Shown here: positions 15,934-23,754 of the stretch, piece after piece | How the letters are laid out: the number at the start of each line of letters is the position of its first letter | Position numbering within the stretch: position 1 is the stretch's first letter | Assembly: GCA_035707965.1 (NCBI GenBank) | Contig: DASSTJ010000193.1 | Span: 1 to 33,035, forward strand | Origin: DASSTJ01 sp035707965 | GTDB lineage: Bacteria > Actinomycetota > Actinomycetes > Actinomycetales > Angustibacteraceae | Direction: 5' to 3' | Length of the DNA stretch: 33,035 bases | The notes under the pieces: generated by a model | Database searches by the model: none | The model's input: the letters and a program-made list of their open reading frames with translations, nothing else | What the model was told of the DNA's origin: nothing | Made by a program: the position numbers and the translations under genes

Positions 15934-16365
15934 TCAGGGCTCGATCGGACGTCCGAGAGACCGTGAGCGGCCACGGAACAGCGCCACCACGCCGCCGTCG
16001 TCCTCCCGCGTGACGGTGACGTCGGTGAGACCGCTGCGGCCGAACACCGTGTGCTCCACAGCGTCCGCGACGAGCACGTCACCGAGACGGCCCGGTGCCA
16101 CGAACGTGACGTCGGCGCCGGACGCCACGGTGACGACACCGTGGCTGTTGCACGCCACCGCGAAGGCCGAGTCCGCGAGGGTGAAGACCAGCCCGCCGTG
16201 GGCGATGTCGTGGCCGTTCACCATCGTCTCGGTGACGCGCATGCGCATGCGTGCGCGGCCGGGGCCGACGTCGAGCAGCTCGATGCCCAGCGCGCGGCTC
16301 GCCTCGTCCGAGCCGAGCATCACGTCGGCGCTCCGGCGGGCGACGTCGTCCGCGCGGGCGCTCAT
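15934..16365 (-). CDS. paaI: Hydroxyphenylacetyl-CoA thioesterase PaaI
   Basis: This 143-residue hot-dog fold thioesterase frees CoA from stalled hydroxyphenylacetyl-CoA dead-end products of the phenylacetate pathway. Motifs follow E. coli PaaI: ALGIELLDVGPGRARM, MVNGHDIAHGGLVFTLADSA with the catalytic aspartate in LAD, FAVACNSHG, and the final VALFRGRSRSLG. The ATG at 16365 is chosen because it gives the family length and overlaps the paaH stop (ATGA), which indicates translational coupling. The open frame upstream of this ATG only shadows paaH. It is the second gene of the paaH-paaI-paaK group. Confidence 0.93.
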   Translation of the reverse strand: MSARADDVARRSADVMLGSDEASRALGIELLDVGPGRARMRMRVTETMVNGHDIAHGGLVFTLADSAFAVACNSHGVVTVASGADVTFVAPGRLGDVLVADAVEHTVFGRSGLTDVTVTREDDGGVVALFRGRSRSLGRPIEP

Positions 16366-17990
16366 GAGCGACGTCCCCGCAACGGTGCGCCGGTCTCCCC
16401 GGCCTCCACGAGTCGCGGCGAGGGCCGGTAGCGGCCGGTCGGCTCGGAGTCGTGCAGAGCACGGAGCACGCCGAGCACGCACAGCGGCCCGACGTGGTCG
16501 CCCCACTCGAGCGGTCCGAGCGGGTAGCCGGTGCCGAGCCGCATGGCGGTGTCGACGTCCTCCGGCGACGCCTCGCCCCGCGCCACCAGGTCGGTCGCCT
16601 CGTTGACGAGCATGCTCACCGTGCGCGCGACGACGAGCCCCGCGACCGGGCGCACCAGCGTCACGGTCATGCCCATCGCCTGCATGAAGCCGACCGCCTC
16701 GTTGATCGTCTGCAGCGTCGCACCCGGCAGCGGCGCCAGGCAGACCCGGGTGGCGGTGTCGGGCTCGAGGAGCCAGTCGGCGACGACGGCGTCGTCACCC
16801 AGGTGGAGCTGGCCCTCGGTCGGCGTCTCGACCAGCAACCCCCCGGAGGGCAGCACGAGCCCCGGTGAGGTCGCGCAGCCGTCGTCCTCGTACTCCTCGT
16901 CCCGCTCCAGCCCGGTGCCGTGGCCGCTACCCGTCAGGTCGACGACCTGCACCCCCTTCACCCGGTGCAGCAGAGGCAGCAGCACGTTCCACCCACCGAA
17001 GTAGCGCACGCGGCGAGGAGCCAGGTGGCGCTCGTGCACCTCGTCGGCTGCCGGGGTGCGGCCGGTTCCCGGGTCGAGCGCGGCGCCCTCGTCGTCGTAC
17101 GCGTAGACGCCGTGACCGGTCTTGCGTCCGAACCGGCCCGCGTCGACCAGCCGCTGCTGCAGCACGGTGGGCGCGTAGCGCGGGTCGTGGAACGTCTGGT
17201 CCCAGACGGACCGAGACACCGCGAGGTTGACGTCCTGGCCCACCAGGTCCGTGAGCTCGAAGGGCCCGAGGCGGAAGCCGGCGCAGTCGCGCAGCACCGC
17301 GTCGACCGTCGCCGCGTCGGCCGCCCGCAGCTCGAGCAGCCGCTGCGCCTCCCCGTAGAACGGCCGAGCCACGCGGTTGACGACGAACCCCGGCGTCGAC
17401 GAGCACTGCACGGGTGTCTTGCCCCAGGCGCGCGCCAGCCGCTCGGCCGCCGCCAGCGCCGAGGGCGCCGTCTGCTCCCCGCGCACCACTTCCACGAGCT
17501 TCATGCGGTCGGCCGGGTTGAAGAAGTGCAGGCCGACGACGCGCTCGGGGTGCTGCAGCCCGTTCGCGACCGCCGTGACCGACAGGGACGACGTGTTGGT
17601 GGCCAGCAGCGCAGTCCCGTCGAGCACGCCTTCGAGCTCGGCGAACAGCTGCTGCTTGGCCGCGAGGATCTCAGCGATCGCCTCGACCACGACGGCGCAA
17701 CCGGCCAGCTCCGCGACGGAGGCCACCGCGGAGAGCCGGGCGGACGTCGTCCGAGCGGCGTCGTCGTCCACCACGCCCTTGGTGACGAGGCGCCGCAGCC
17801 GTGCGGACACCGCCTCGACGGCCGCCGCGACCGCGTCGGGTCGTGCGTCCAGCAGGCGCACGGGATGACCAGCCTGCGCCGCCAGCAGCGCGATGCCGGC
17901 CCCCATCGTGCCGGCGCCGACCACGCCGACGGGCGCCCCTGACGGCACGCTGCGCACCTGCTCGTGCGGCACCGCTGACAACGGCGTCAC
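16362..17990 (-). CDS. paaH: 3-hydroxyacyl-CoA dehydrogenase PaaH (PaaC)
   Basis: PaaH oxidises 3-hydroxyadipyl-CoA to 3-oxoadipyl-CoA with NAD+ late in phenylacetate breakdown. The 542-residue protein has an N-terminal NAD-binding domain with VGVVGAGTMGAGIA (21-34), VVEAIAE (101-107), NTSSLSVT (132-139), and the catalytic segment VGLHFFNPADRMKLVEVV (152-169) with H155 and E167. STPGFVVNRVARPF (198-211) opens the C-terminal domain. A second 3HCDH C-terminal domain follows near residues 430-530 (VARTVSMLVNEATDL, LGTGYPLGPLEWGD). E. coli PaaH has 475 residues; the extra length lies between the two C-terminal domains. The GTG at 17990 follows GAGAGGTGG and begins just before the domain. It heads the operon with paaI and diverges from paaN. 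Confidence 0.9.
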   Translation of the reverse strand: MTPLSAVPHEQVRSVPSGAPVGVVGAGTMGAGIALLAAQAGHPVRLLDARPDAVAAAVEAVSARLRRLVTKGVVDDDAARTTSARLSAVASVAELAGCAVVVEAIAEILAAKQQLFAELEGVLDGTALLATNTSSLSVTAVANGLQHPERVVGLHFFNPADRMKLVEVVRGEQTAPSALAAAERLARAWGKTPVQCSSTPGFVVNRVARPFYGEAQRLLELRAADAATVDAVLRDCAGFRLGPFELTDLVGQDVNLAVSRSVWDQTFHDPRYAPTVLQQRLVDAGRFGRKTGHGVYAYDDEGAALDPGTGRTPAADEVHERHLAPRRVRYFGGWNVLLPLLHRVKGVQVVDLTGSGHGTGLERDEEYEDDGCATSPGLVLPSGGLLVETPTEGQLHLGDDAVVADWLLEPDTATRVCLAPLPGATLQTINEAVGFMQAMGMTVTLVRPVAGLVVARTVSMLVNEATDLVARGEASPEDVDTAMRLGTGYPLGPLEWGDHVGPLCVLGVLRALHDSEPTGRYRPSPRLVEAGETGAPLRGRRS

Positions 17991-18008
17991 CCGTCCACCT
18001 CTCGCTCG

Positions 18009-18038
18009 GTGCCGGTCGGCGCTCCTGGCGCCCGGCAC
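18009..18038. promoter_or_regulatory. Candidate operator between divergent paaH and paaN
   Basis: GTGCCGG (18009-18015) and GCGC (18019-18022) are mirrored by GCGC (18028-18031) and CCGGCAC (18032-18038). The 11 paired bases per side are interrupted only by three bases on the left. It lies in the 77-bp divergent gap, where one operator could control both directions. A PaaR-type TetR regulator is the usual controller in actinobacteria but is not in the window. Binding is inferred. Confidence 0.4.
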
Positions 18039-18055
18039 GTCGTCCGCCCACGTCA

Positions 18056-18061
18056 TAAGGT
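18056..18061 (+). promoter_or_regulatory. Likely -10 hexamer of paaN
   Basis: TAAGGT (TANNNT) ends 6 nt before the paaN ATG at 18068 and no ribosome site is present. This points to a leaderless paaN transcript starting at the ATG. The candidate paa operator lies directly upstream, where a bound repressor would cover the promoter. Confidence 0.4.
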
Positions 18062-18067
18062 CTGGGC

Positions 18068-19876
18068 ATGAGCCAGAAGCCCGCGCCCACGGCCACCGCG
18101 ACCGCCGAGGAGACCCCTGCGGCGGCACCCAGCCAGCCCCGAACCTACGCCCCCGCGCCGCACCCCGTGCCCGACACCGCACCCCCTGCTGCGAGACAGC
18201 TCGTCGCGAAGCACCGCGACGCCCTGGAGGCCGCCATCGAGGCGGCAGCCACGCGCGGCTGGCACTCGCGGTACCCGGAGTCCCCGTCGCCGCGCGTGTA
18301 CGGCGAGAGCGCGGCGGACGACGGTCGGCAGGCGTTCGAGGCGCACCTCACGCGACACTTCTCCGAGCTCGAGGACCAGCCCGCCACCGACGGCTGGGTA
18401 GGCGACGAGGTGTCGCCGTACGGCCCGACCCTGCGCGTGGAGTACCCGCACCAGGACGTCGACCGGCTGCTCGACGCGGCAGCGGCCGCCGTGCCGTCCT
18501 GGCGCGACGCCGGTCCCGAGGTGCGGGCCGCCGTGTGCCTGGAGGCGGTCGACCGCATCCACGACCGGTCGTTCGAGATCGCCAACGCGGTGATGCACAC
18601 GACCGGACAGCCGTTCGTCATGGCGTTCCAGGCGGCCGGGCCGCACGCGCAGGACCGGGCGCTGGAGGCGATCGCCTACGCGCTGTTCGAGCAGCGGCGC
18701 GTCCCGGCGTCGGTGCTCTGGGAGAAGCCAGGCCGCGGCGAGCCGCTGCGCATGGTGAAGGAGTACCGCGTCGTGCCGCGGGGGGTCGCGCTCGTCATCG
18801 GCTGCAACACCTTCCCGACGTGGAACGGCTACCCCGGGCTCTTCGCGTCTCTCGCCACCGGCAACGCCGTCGTCGTCAAGCCGCACCCGCGGGCCGTGCT
18901 GCCGCTGGCGATCAGTGTGGCCGCCATCCGAGAGGCGCTCCAGAGCGCCGGCTTCGATCCCGACCTCGTCACGCTGGCTGCCGAGGCGGACGGCGAGGGG
19001 CTGGCGAAGACGCTCGCCCTCGATCCGCGCGTGGCGATCATCGACTACACCGGCGGCCCCGGCTTCGGGCAGTGGCTCGAGCAGGAGGCCGGTCGCCTCG
19101 GCAAGGCCGTCTACACCGAGAAGGCCGGCGTCAACACGATCGTGCTGGACTCGACCGACGACGTGTCGGGCACGCTGGGCAACCTCGCCTTCTCGTTCAC
19201 CCTCTACAGCGGCCAGATGTGCACCACACCGCAGAACGTCTACGTGCCGCGCGGTGGCATCGAGACCGACCAGGGGCACCTGTCGTTCGACGAGGTCGCC
19301 CAGCAGGTCGCCGGTGCCGTGCAGCGGCTGACCAGTGACGACGCGAAGGCTGTCGAGCTGCTCGGAGCGACCGTGAACCCGGCCGTGCGCGAGCGCGCCG
19401 CCTCGCTCGCCACGTTCGCGTCGTCCGGTGGCGGGCAGGTCGTGCTCGACTCCCGCACCGTCGAGCACCCCGCCTACCCGGATGCCGTCGTCCGCACGCC
19501 CGGACTCGTCACCGTCGACGCGTCGGCCCGCGACACCTACACGCAGGAGTGCTTCGGCCCGGTCGCGATCCTGGTCGCCACCGACTCCACCGACGAGTCG
19601 CTGCAGCTGTTCCGTGACACGGTGCGAGAGCACGGCGCCATGACGGCTGCGGTCTACTCGTCGTCCGAGGACGTGCTCGAGCGGGCCCGCCAGGCCGCGA
19701 TGGACGCCGGCGTGGCCCTGTCCGAGAACCTCACGGGCGGCGTCTTCGTCAACCAGACGGCGGCGTTCAGCGACTTCCACGGCACGGGCGCGAACCCGGC
19801 GGCGAACGCCGCGTACACCGACGGTGCCTTCGTGGCGAGCCGCTTCCGCATCATCACGACCCGACGTCACGCCTGA
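18068..19876 (+). CDS. paaN: Phenylacetate degradation protein PaaN (aldehyde dehydrogenase type)
   Basis: This 602-residue protein belongs to the PaaN group that has an aldehyde dehydrogenase domain but no fused enoyl-CoA hydratase. In the pathway an aldehyde dehydrogenase oxidises 3-oxo-5,6-dehydrosuberyl-CoA semialdehyde. Visible marks are VVPRGVALVIGCNTFPTWNG (235-254), GNAVVVKPHPRAVLPLA (265-281), IDYTGGPGFGQWLE (325-338), the general-base glutamate region VYTEKAGVN (348-356), the nucleophile in SGQMCTTPQNVY (C385) and ECFGPVAIL further on. The N-terminal 45 residues are Ala/Pro/Thr-rich and probably disordered. It diverges from paaH across a 77-bp gap that carries a palindrome, and a strong hairpin begins 10 nt after its stop. 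The lack of a hydratase domain means the ring hydrolysis step must be served by another protein. Confidence 0.87.
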   Translation: MSQKPAPTATATAEETPAAAPSQPRTYAPAPHPVPDTAPPAARQLVAKHRDALEAAIEAAATRGWHSRYPESPSPRVYGESAADDGRQAFEAHLTRHFSELEDQPATDGWVGDEVSPYGPTLRVEYPHQDVDRLLDAAAAAVPSWRDAGPEVRAAVCLEAVDRIHDRSFEIANAVMHTTGQPFVMAFQAAGPHAQDRALEAIAYALFEQRRVPASVLWEKPGRGEPLRMVKEYRVVPRGVALVIGCNTFPTWNGYPGLFASLATGNAVVVKPHPRAVLPLAISVAAIREALQSAGFDPDLVTLAAEADGEGLAKTLALDPRVAIIDYTGGPGFGQWLEQEAGRLGKAVYTEKAGVNTIVLDSTDDVSGTLGNLAFSFTLYSGQMCTTPQNVYVPRGGIETDQGHLSFDEVAQQVAGAVQRLTSDDAKAVELLGATVNPAVRERAASLATFASSGGGQVVLDSRTVEHPAYPDAVVRTPGLVTVDASARDTYTQECFGPVAILVATDSTDESLQLFRDTVREHGAMTAAVYSSSEDVLERARQAAMDAGVALSENLTGGVFVNQTAAFSDFHGTGANPAANAAYTDGAFVASRFRIITTRRHA

Positions 19877-19885
19877 GGTCGCCAA

Positions 19886-19925
19886 CGGTGCAACGGCGCG
19901 TCACCAGTGACGCGTCGTTGCACCG
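19886..19925. terminator. Bidirectional hairpin between paaN and holin-like gene
   Basis: Arms of 19 nt (19886-19904 CGGTGCAACGGCGCGTCAC and 19907-19925) are complementary at 18 positions, with only CA between them. It stands exactly 9 nt from each of the two convergent stop codons. This symmetric placement fits a shared terminator. No T tract follows, as is common in high-GC actinobacteria. Confidence 0.7.
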
Positions 19926-19934
19926 CTGCCCTGC

Positions 19935-20321
19935 TCAGTCCTTGGGGTCCGGCAGGACGGCGTTGAGGATCATCGAGACGATCGTCACCACGAGCGCCGC
20001 CCAGACGGCGGTCCACCAGAAGTGGTCGAGCGTCAGGGTGAGGCGCGTGTGGCTCGAGAGCCACGCGGTCAGCTCGAGCATGAGCGCGTTCACGACCAGG
20101 GTGAACAACCCCAGCGTGATGACGTAGAAGGGGAACGCGAGCACCTTGACGACGGGCTTGACGAACGCGTTGACCAGACCGAACAGCAGCCCGATGAACA
20201 GGTAGGTCAGCACCCGCGAGCTGGTCGAGCCGCCGCCGGTCACCGAGACGCCGTCCACCAGCACGGTGGCCACCCAGATGGCGACCGCGTTGACGACCAC
20301 CTTGACCGCGAACGAGATCAT
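19935..20321 (-). CDS. YvlD/phage-holin-family small membrane protein (PF04020)
   Basis: This 128-residue protein has four hydrophobic segments: MISFAVKVVVNAVAIWVATV, YLFIGLLFGLVNAFVKPVV, VITLGLFTLVVNALMLELTA and WWTAVWAALVVTIVSMILNA. NAFVKPVVKVLAFP and ITLGLFTLVVNALML are the recognisable core of the membrane protein family called phage holin family 4 or YvlD. Despite the name these are chromosomal proteins linked to envelope stress, not lysis, and there are no phage genes nearby. The ATG at 20321 is chosen because the domain begins at once. It is divergent from the pat gene by 63 bp and convergent with paaN. Confidence 0.85.
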   Translation of the reverse strand: MISFAVKVVVNAVAIWVATVLVDGVSVTGGGSTSSRVLTYLFIGLLFGLVNAFVKPVVKVLAFPFYVITLGLFTLVVNALMLELTAWLSSHTRLTLTLDHFWWTAVWAALVVTIVSMILNAVLPDPKD

Positions 20322-20371
20322 CCGCGCATCCTGCCACGAGGGGCTGCGCCGGGGGAGGAGTCGACCGGCTC

Positions 20372-20377
20372 TACAGT
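20372..20377 (+). promoter_or_regulatory. Likely -10 hexamer of the pat gene
   Basis: TACAGT (TANNNT) ends 7 nt before the ATG at 20385. The nearest purine-rich run (GGGGGAGGAG, about 20351-20360) is too far upstream to serve as ribosome site and would lie outside the transcript. This is the clearest leaderless-type promoter in the window. Confidence 0.5.
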
Positions 20378-20384
20378 GACGCGC

Positions 20385-21491
20385 ATGGAGGACAACGCGA
20401 CGGTGCGGCTGCGCGACACCCTGCGCTCGGTACCGGCCTACACCCCCGGCAAGCCGGCGACCCCGCACGAGGGCCTGACCCCGTACAAGCTCTCGTCGAA
20501 CGAGAACCCCTACCCGCCGCTCCCCGCCGTGGTCGACGTGCTGGCACAGGCCGCGACCCGCGTCAACCGTTACCCGGACATGGCCGCCACGGCCCTCGTC
20601 CGGGCCATCGCCGACCACCACGGCGTCCCCACCGAGTGGATCGCCACCGGCACCGGCAGCGTCGGCGTGCTCGGCCAGATCGTCGCCGCCACGAGCGGAC
20701 CGGGCGACGAGGTCGTGTTCGCCTGGCGTTCGTTCGAGGCGTACCCGATCGTCGTCCAGCTGTCCGGCGCCACCGCGGTGCCGGTGCCGCTCGACGCGGA
20801 GGCGCGCCACGACCTGGTCGCGATGGCGGACGCCGTCACCGAGCGCACCCGGCTGGTGCTGGTGTGCACCCCGAACAACCCGACCGGGCCGGTGGTGCAC
20901 GCCGACGAGCTCGAGCGCTTCCTCGACCGTCTGCCGAACGACGTGCTCGTGGTCATCGACGAGGCGTACACGGAGTTCGTGCGGGACGTCGACGCCCCCG
21001 ACGCGATGTCCGTGCTGCGGGCGCGCCCCAACGTCGCCGTGCTGCGAACGTTCTCCAAGGCTTACGGGCTCGCCGGGCTGCGGGTGGGCTACGCGGTGGC
21101 GCACCCGCCGGTCGCCGAGGCCCTGCGCAAGACGGCCGTGCCCTTCGGGGTGTCGACGCTCGCCCAGGAGGCTGCCGTCGCCTCCCTGGCTGCCGGCCAC
21201 GAGCTCGCCGAGCGCGTCGACGCGCTCGTCGCCGAGCGGGAGCGCGTGCTGGGCGCGCTGCACGCGCAGGGGTGGCAGCTGCCGCAGACACAGTCCAACT
21301 TCGTCTGGTTCGGGCTGGGTGAGCGGACGGCGGACTTCGCCGCTGCCTGCGAGGAGCAGGCGCTCGTCGTGCGGCCCTACGGCACCGACGGGGTGCGGGT
21401 CACGATCGGTGAGCCGGCGGCCAACGACCGGCTCATCCAGGTGGCCGGACTGTTCCGTGCGTCACACCTCGACGCGCTGCCGGGGTCGTAG
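20385..21491 (+). CDS. pat: Aromatic/histidinol-phosphate aminotransferase (HisC2/Pat type)
   Basis: This 368-residue class I/II PLP aminotransferase has the HisC-family core: KLSSNENPYPPLP (35-47), NRYPD (61-65), GTGSVGVLGQIV (89-100), VCTPNNPTG (160-168), VVIDEAYTEFVRD (189-201; D192, Y195) and RTFSKAYGLAGLRVGYA (221-237; K225 binds PLP). VVFAWRSFEAYP and the ending VVRPYGTDGVRVTIGEP match mycobacterial HisC2 (Rv3772) and corynebacterial Pat, the phenylalanine/aromatic aminotransferase, better than operon-borne HisC. No histidine biosynthesis gene is adjacent, which also favours the aromatic role. Histidinol-phosphate activity cannot be excluded without assay. The start is supported by a -10 box 7 nt upstream. 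Confidence 0.85.
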   Translation: MEDNATVRLRDTLRSVPAYTPGKPATPHEGLTPYKLSSNENPYPPLPAVVDVLAQAATRVNRYPDMAATALVRAIADHHGVPTEWIATGTGSVGVLGQIVAATSGPGDEVVFAWRSFEAYPIVVQLSGATAVPVPLDAEARHDLVAMADAVTERTRLVLVCTPNNPTGPVVHADELERFLDRLPNDVLVVIDEAYTEFVRDVDAPDAMSVLRARPNVAVLRTFSKAYGLAGLRVGYAVAHPPVAEALRKTAVPFGVSTLAQEAAVASLAAGHELAERVDALVAERERVLGALHAQGWQLPQTQSNFVWFGLGERTADFAAACEEQALVVRPYGTDGVRVTIGEPAANDRLIQVAGLFRASHLDALPGS

Positions 21492-21887
21492 CTCGGTTGT
21501 CCGGATCGCCGTGCCGCAGCACGCGCAACGGCGCATCATCGAAGAAGACCCCTTGTCGGGTCCCATGCGACGCCTCCGAACGGGTGATCTTCTCCTCTTC
21601 GCCAGGCCTGTTCCCGCACAGGGCACATGACTAGTCAGCTCGGAGCATGGAGGAGGAGCCCAGAAGGCCCTACGATTGCGCAGCGGGTGTTACTCAGCGC
21701 ATGCGACACGTTGCAGAACGTGTAGCTCACGCCGAGGACTCGAACCGAAAGAACGGCTCAAGTCGGGCACGGGTTCTGCCGAGACACCGTTCAGATGGCA
21801 GAGCAGGACCACGATCCAACCGGTAGCCATATCGAGGCCGAGCGGGTGACACCGCCTCGACCGAGAGCAACTGAGCGTGAGGACGAC
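21492..21887. other. Gene-free gap of 396 bases
   Basis: No convincing gene is seen on either strand. The stretch looks less GC-rich than its neighbours, for example around 21590-21790. A 5-bp stem GACCC (21547-21551) with GGGTC (21558-21562) might end pat transcription. An ATG at 21795 would extend the downstream gene by 31 residues but lacks a ribosome site. It may hold the promoter and a long leader for the downstream gene, or a degenerate sequence. No known riboswitch or tRNA fold was found. Confidence 0.4.
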
Positions 21888-23645
21888 ATGAGCCGACGAC
21901 CGTCATCGCGAGCACGCCACGCGCGTGGCACCGCGACCGGTTCGATCGCTGTGCGCTCCGGCGCACCCGCGGCAGCCGTCGCGGCCGTCTCGTCGCTCAC
22001 GCTGACCGCTGTCGCCGTCCTCGGCTTCATGCCCGGCGGCTCTGCCCTGGGCAGCCTGCGCCCGGACGACTCCGGCCTGCGGGCTCCCGGCACCGTCGAG
22101 GCCATCCCGTTCGGCTCGCCCCTGACGTCCGCGTCGACGAGGCCACCGGGCACCGGTGCGGTCAGCACCGGCCAGAGCACCGGCACCGGCACGCGCGGAG
22201 GCTCCGGCCGGAGCTTCGGCCAGGGTCGGTCCAACGGTCCGACCGCGAACCAGGGCCGCTCGACCTCGCGCCCGTCGTCCACGTCTGGGCCGTCTCGCCC
22301 GTCCCGCCCCGGCACGGGGCGGCCGTCGACCCCCGTCACGCCACCGGGCCCGGTGATCGCGGTCGGTGACATGCCGGAGCAGCTCGCCAGCTCGACCCGC
22401 CAGATGGTCGTCGACGCGGTCAACTCGCGCCTGTCCTACGTGATGGCGCCGCAGCAGCTGCGGTCCGTGCAGTCGAGCCTGGCCCCCGCGGTCGACCTGG
22501 CCGTTCGCTCCGCGGTCTCGGCCGCCGCCAACGACGCACTGAACGCGGCCACGGCCGCGACCGCTGCGAACGCCTCCGCGCAGGAGGTCAACGAGGTCAC
22601 CACGCAGACCTTCCGTCGCAGCCTCCCGCCGGCCCTCACCGCGACAGTGCCGGCCGCGGTGTCGACCACGCTCACGTCGACCGGTGCCGTCCCTCCGGCC
22701 GCGACACCGATGGTCGACATCCTCGTCACCGCGGCGGCGAACAACGCGAGCGGCGACGTGGCGGACGCCGCGGAGTCCACGGTCGTCGAGCAGGTCACGA
22801 CGGTCGTCACGACACCCGGCGCCACCCCCACGACGCCGGCGCTTCCGACCAGCCCGGCCACGAGCCCGACCAGCCCCACGTCGTCCACCACCGTCGGCAC
22901 GACGGCGACCGCCGCGGCGACCGCTCCTGCCGGGTCCCCGACCACGGCAGCCCCGACCACGGCAGCCCCGACGACGGCACCGACCGGTCCCGCGAGCGTG
23001 CCCAGCGGCCTGGCGGTGGCCGCCGGTCAGGTGCCCGGTGTCGTGGCCTCGGTCCTGGCGTCCCACGCGCTGGTCGCGACGCTGCCCCCCGCGGCGCCCG
23101 TGAACCCGCGCTCGCACCGCCCGACGTGCGACCAGTTCCGTATCACCCCGCACCTGCTCGTGCGCGTCACGACGACCGCCGGGGTCTCGGCGACGTCCCA
23201 GCCGCGGCTGACCGGCACCGTCGCGCCGAGCGCGTCGGCAGCTGTCCCGTCGGCGGCCTCACCGTCGAGGACCGCGACCGCGCGCACGCCGTCCGCGAGC
23301 CCGAAGAGCCGCGCGAAGGCGGCCAAGGCGAAGGCGTCGTCCTCGACGAGCGCTCGCCACTCGACGTCCGCGCCCTCCACCCGGCGCCCCTCCTCGGCGG
23401 CGAAGCCCGCGAAGGCCCCGAGGGCCGCGAATGGCACCGTCGCCCTACCGGCGGGATTCGCGCGCTGGACGCCCCGCCACCAGTGGCACTGGCTGCGCAA
23501 GGCCGGCGAGCACCTGACCTACGGGCAGTGGAAGGCCGCGGTGCGGCACGCCGGCGGCAGCGTCGCGGCGGGCCAGAAGGTGCTCGCGACGCCCGACAAG
23601 CCGTCGAAGAGCCAGCGCTCCCACGTCGGCGCGCACCGGCGCTGA
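21888..23645 (+). CDS. Unrecognised Ala/Thr/Pro/Ser-rich exported or membrane-anchored protein
   Basis: No family is recognised in these 585 residues. A basic N-terminus (SRRPSSRARHARG) precedes a hydrophobic stretch of about 24 residues (AAAVAAVSSLTLTAVAVLGF), so export or single-span anchoring is likely. A Gly/Ser/Arg-rich linker follows, then an Ala-rich probably helical region (about 160-260; MAPQQLRSVQSSLAPAVDLA), then Thr/Pro/Ala repeats including PTTAAPTTAAPTTAPTG. A short conserved-looking segment with the only cysteine (PTCDQFRITPHLLVRVTT) comes next, then a Lys/Ala/Ser-rich tail. The C-terminal end is aromatic and basic (FARWTPRHQWHWLRKAGEHL, YGQWKAAVRHAGG), with four tryptophans in about 30 residues. 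The ATG at 21888 has GTGAGGAC upstream. It lies alone between pat and the E1-alpha operon. A cell-wall-associated role is only a guess. Confidence 0.6.
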   Translation: MSRRPSSRARHARGTATGSIAVRSGAPAAAVAAVSSLTLTAVAVLGFMPGGSALGSLRPDDSGLRAPGTVEAIPFGSPLTSASTRPPGTGAVSTGQSTGTGTRGGSGRSFGQGRSNGPTANQGRSTSRPSSTSGPSRPSRPGTGRPSTPVTPPGPVIAVGDMPEQLASSTRQMVVDAVNSRLSYVMAPQQLRSVQSSLAPAVDLAVRSAVSAAANDALNAATAATAANASAQEVNEVTTQTFRRSLPPALTATVPAAVSTTLTSTGAVPPAATPMVDILVTAAANNASGDVADAAESTVVEQVTTVVTTPGATPTTPALPTSPATSPTSPTSSTTVGTTATAAATAPAGSPTTAAPTTAAPTTAPTGPASVPSGLAVAAGQVPGVVASVLASHALVATLPPAAPVNPRSHRPTCDQFRITPHLLVRVTTTAGVSATSQPRLTGTVAPSASAAVPSAASPSRTATARTPSASPKSRAKAAKAKASSSTSARHSTSAPSTRRPSSAAKPAKAPRAANGTVALPAGFARWTPRHQWHWLRKAGEHLTYGQWKAAVRHAGGSVAAGQKVLATPDKPSKSQRSHVGAHRR

Positions 23646-23672
23646 GCGTCCCGGCCGCCGCGGTCGGGCAAA

Positions 23673-23688
23673 CCGACCGTTCGTTCGG
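23673..23688. promoter_or_regulatory. Candidate TetR-type operator upstream of the E1-E2 operon
   Basis: CCGACCGTTCGTTCGG is an imperfect palindrome (12 of 16 positions symmetrical) of the kind bound by many actinobacterial TetR-family repressors. It lies about 185 bp before the E1-alpha start. No regulator gene is adjacent. The 227-bp gap from 23646 to 23872 otherwise holds no gene. Confidence 0.35.
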
Positions 23689-23725
23689 CAACGGTCCCCG
23701 CGCCGGGTACCGTGTCCCTCGCGAC

Positions 23726-23754
23726 CTGTGACCACGGACACAACCACGTCACAG
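23726..23754. promoter_or_regulatory. Inverted repeat CTGTGAC/GTCACAG upstream of the E1-E2 operon
   Basis: CTGTGAC (23726-23732) is mirrored perfectly by GTCACAG (23748-23754) with 15 nt between. The half-sites look like those of CRP, but CRP sites have a 6-nt spacer, so CRP is unlikely. It could be an operator for another dimeric regulator of the downstream operon. Confidence 0.3.

Noticed and set aside
19935..20321. Prophage remnant suggested by the name phage holin family
   Set aside because: The PF04020/YvlD-type protein is a normal chromosomal membrane protein and no phage gene is nearby.
21734..21746. GAGGACTCGAACC resembles the complement of a tRNA T-arm (minus strand)
   Set aside because: The five bases on either side of the T-loop cannot pair, and no anticodon arm or acceptor stem follows.
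23726..23754. CRP-type binding site
   Set aside because: Half-sites are right but the spacer is 15 nt where CRP needs 6, so it is listed only as an unnamed inverted repeat.
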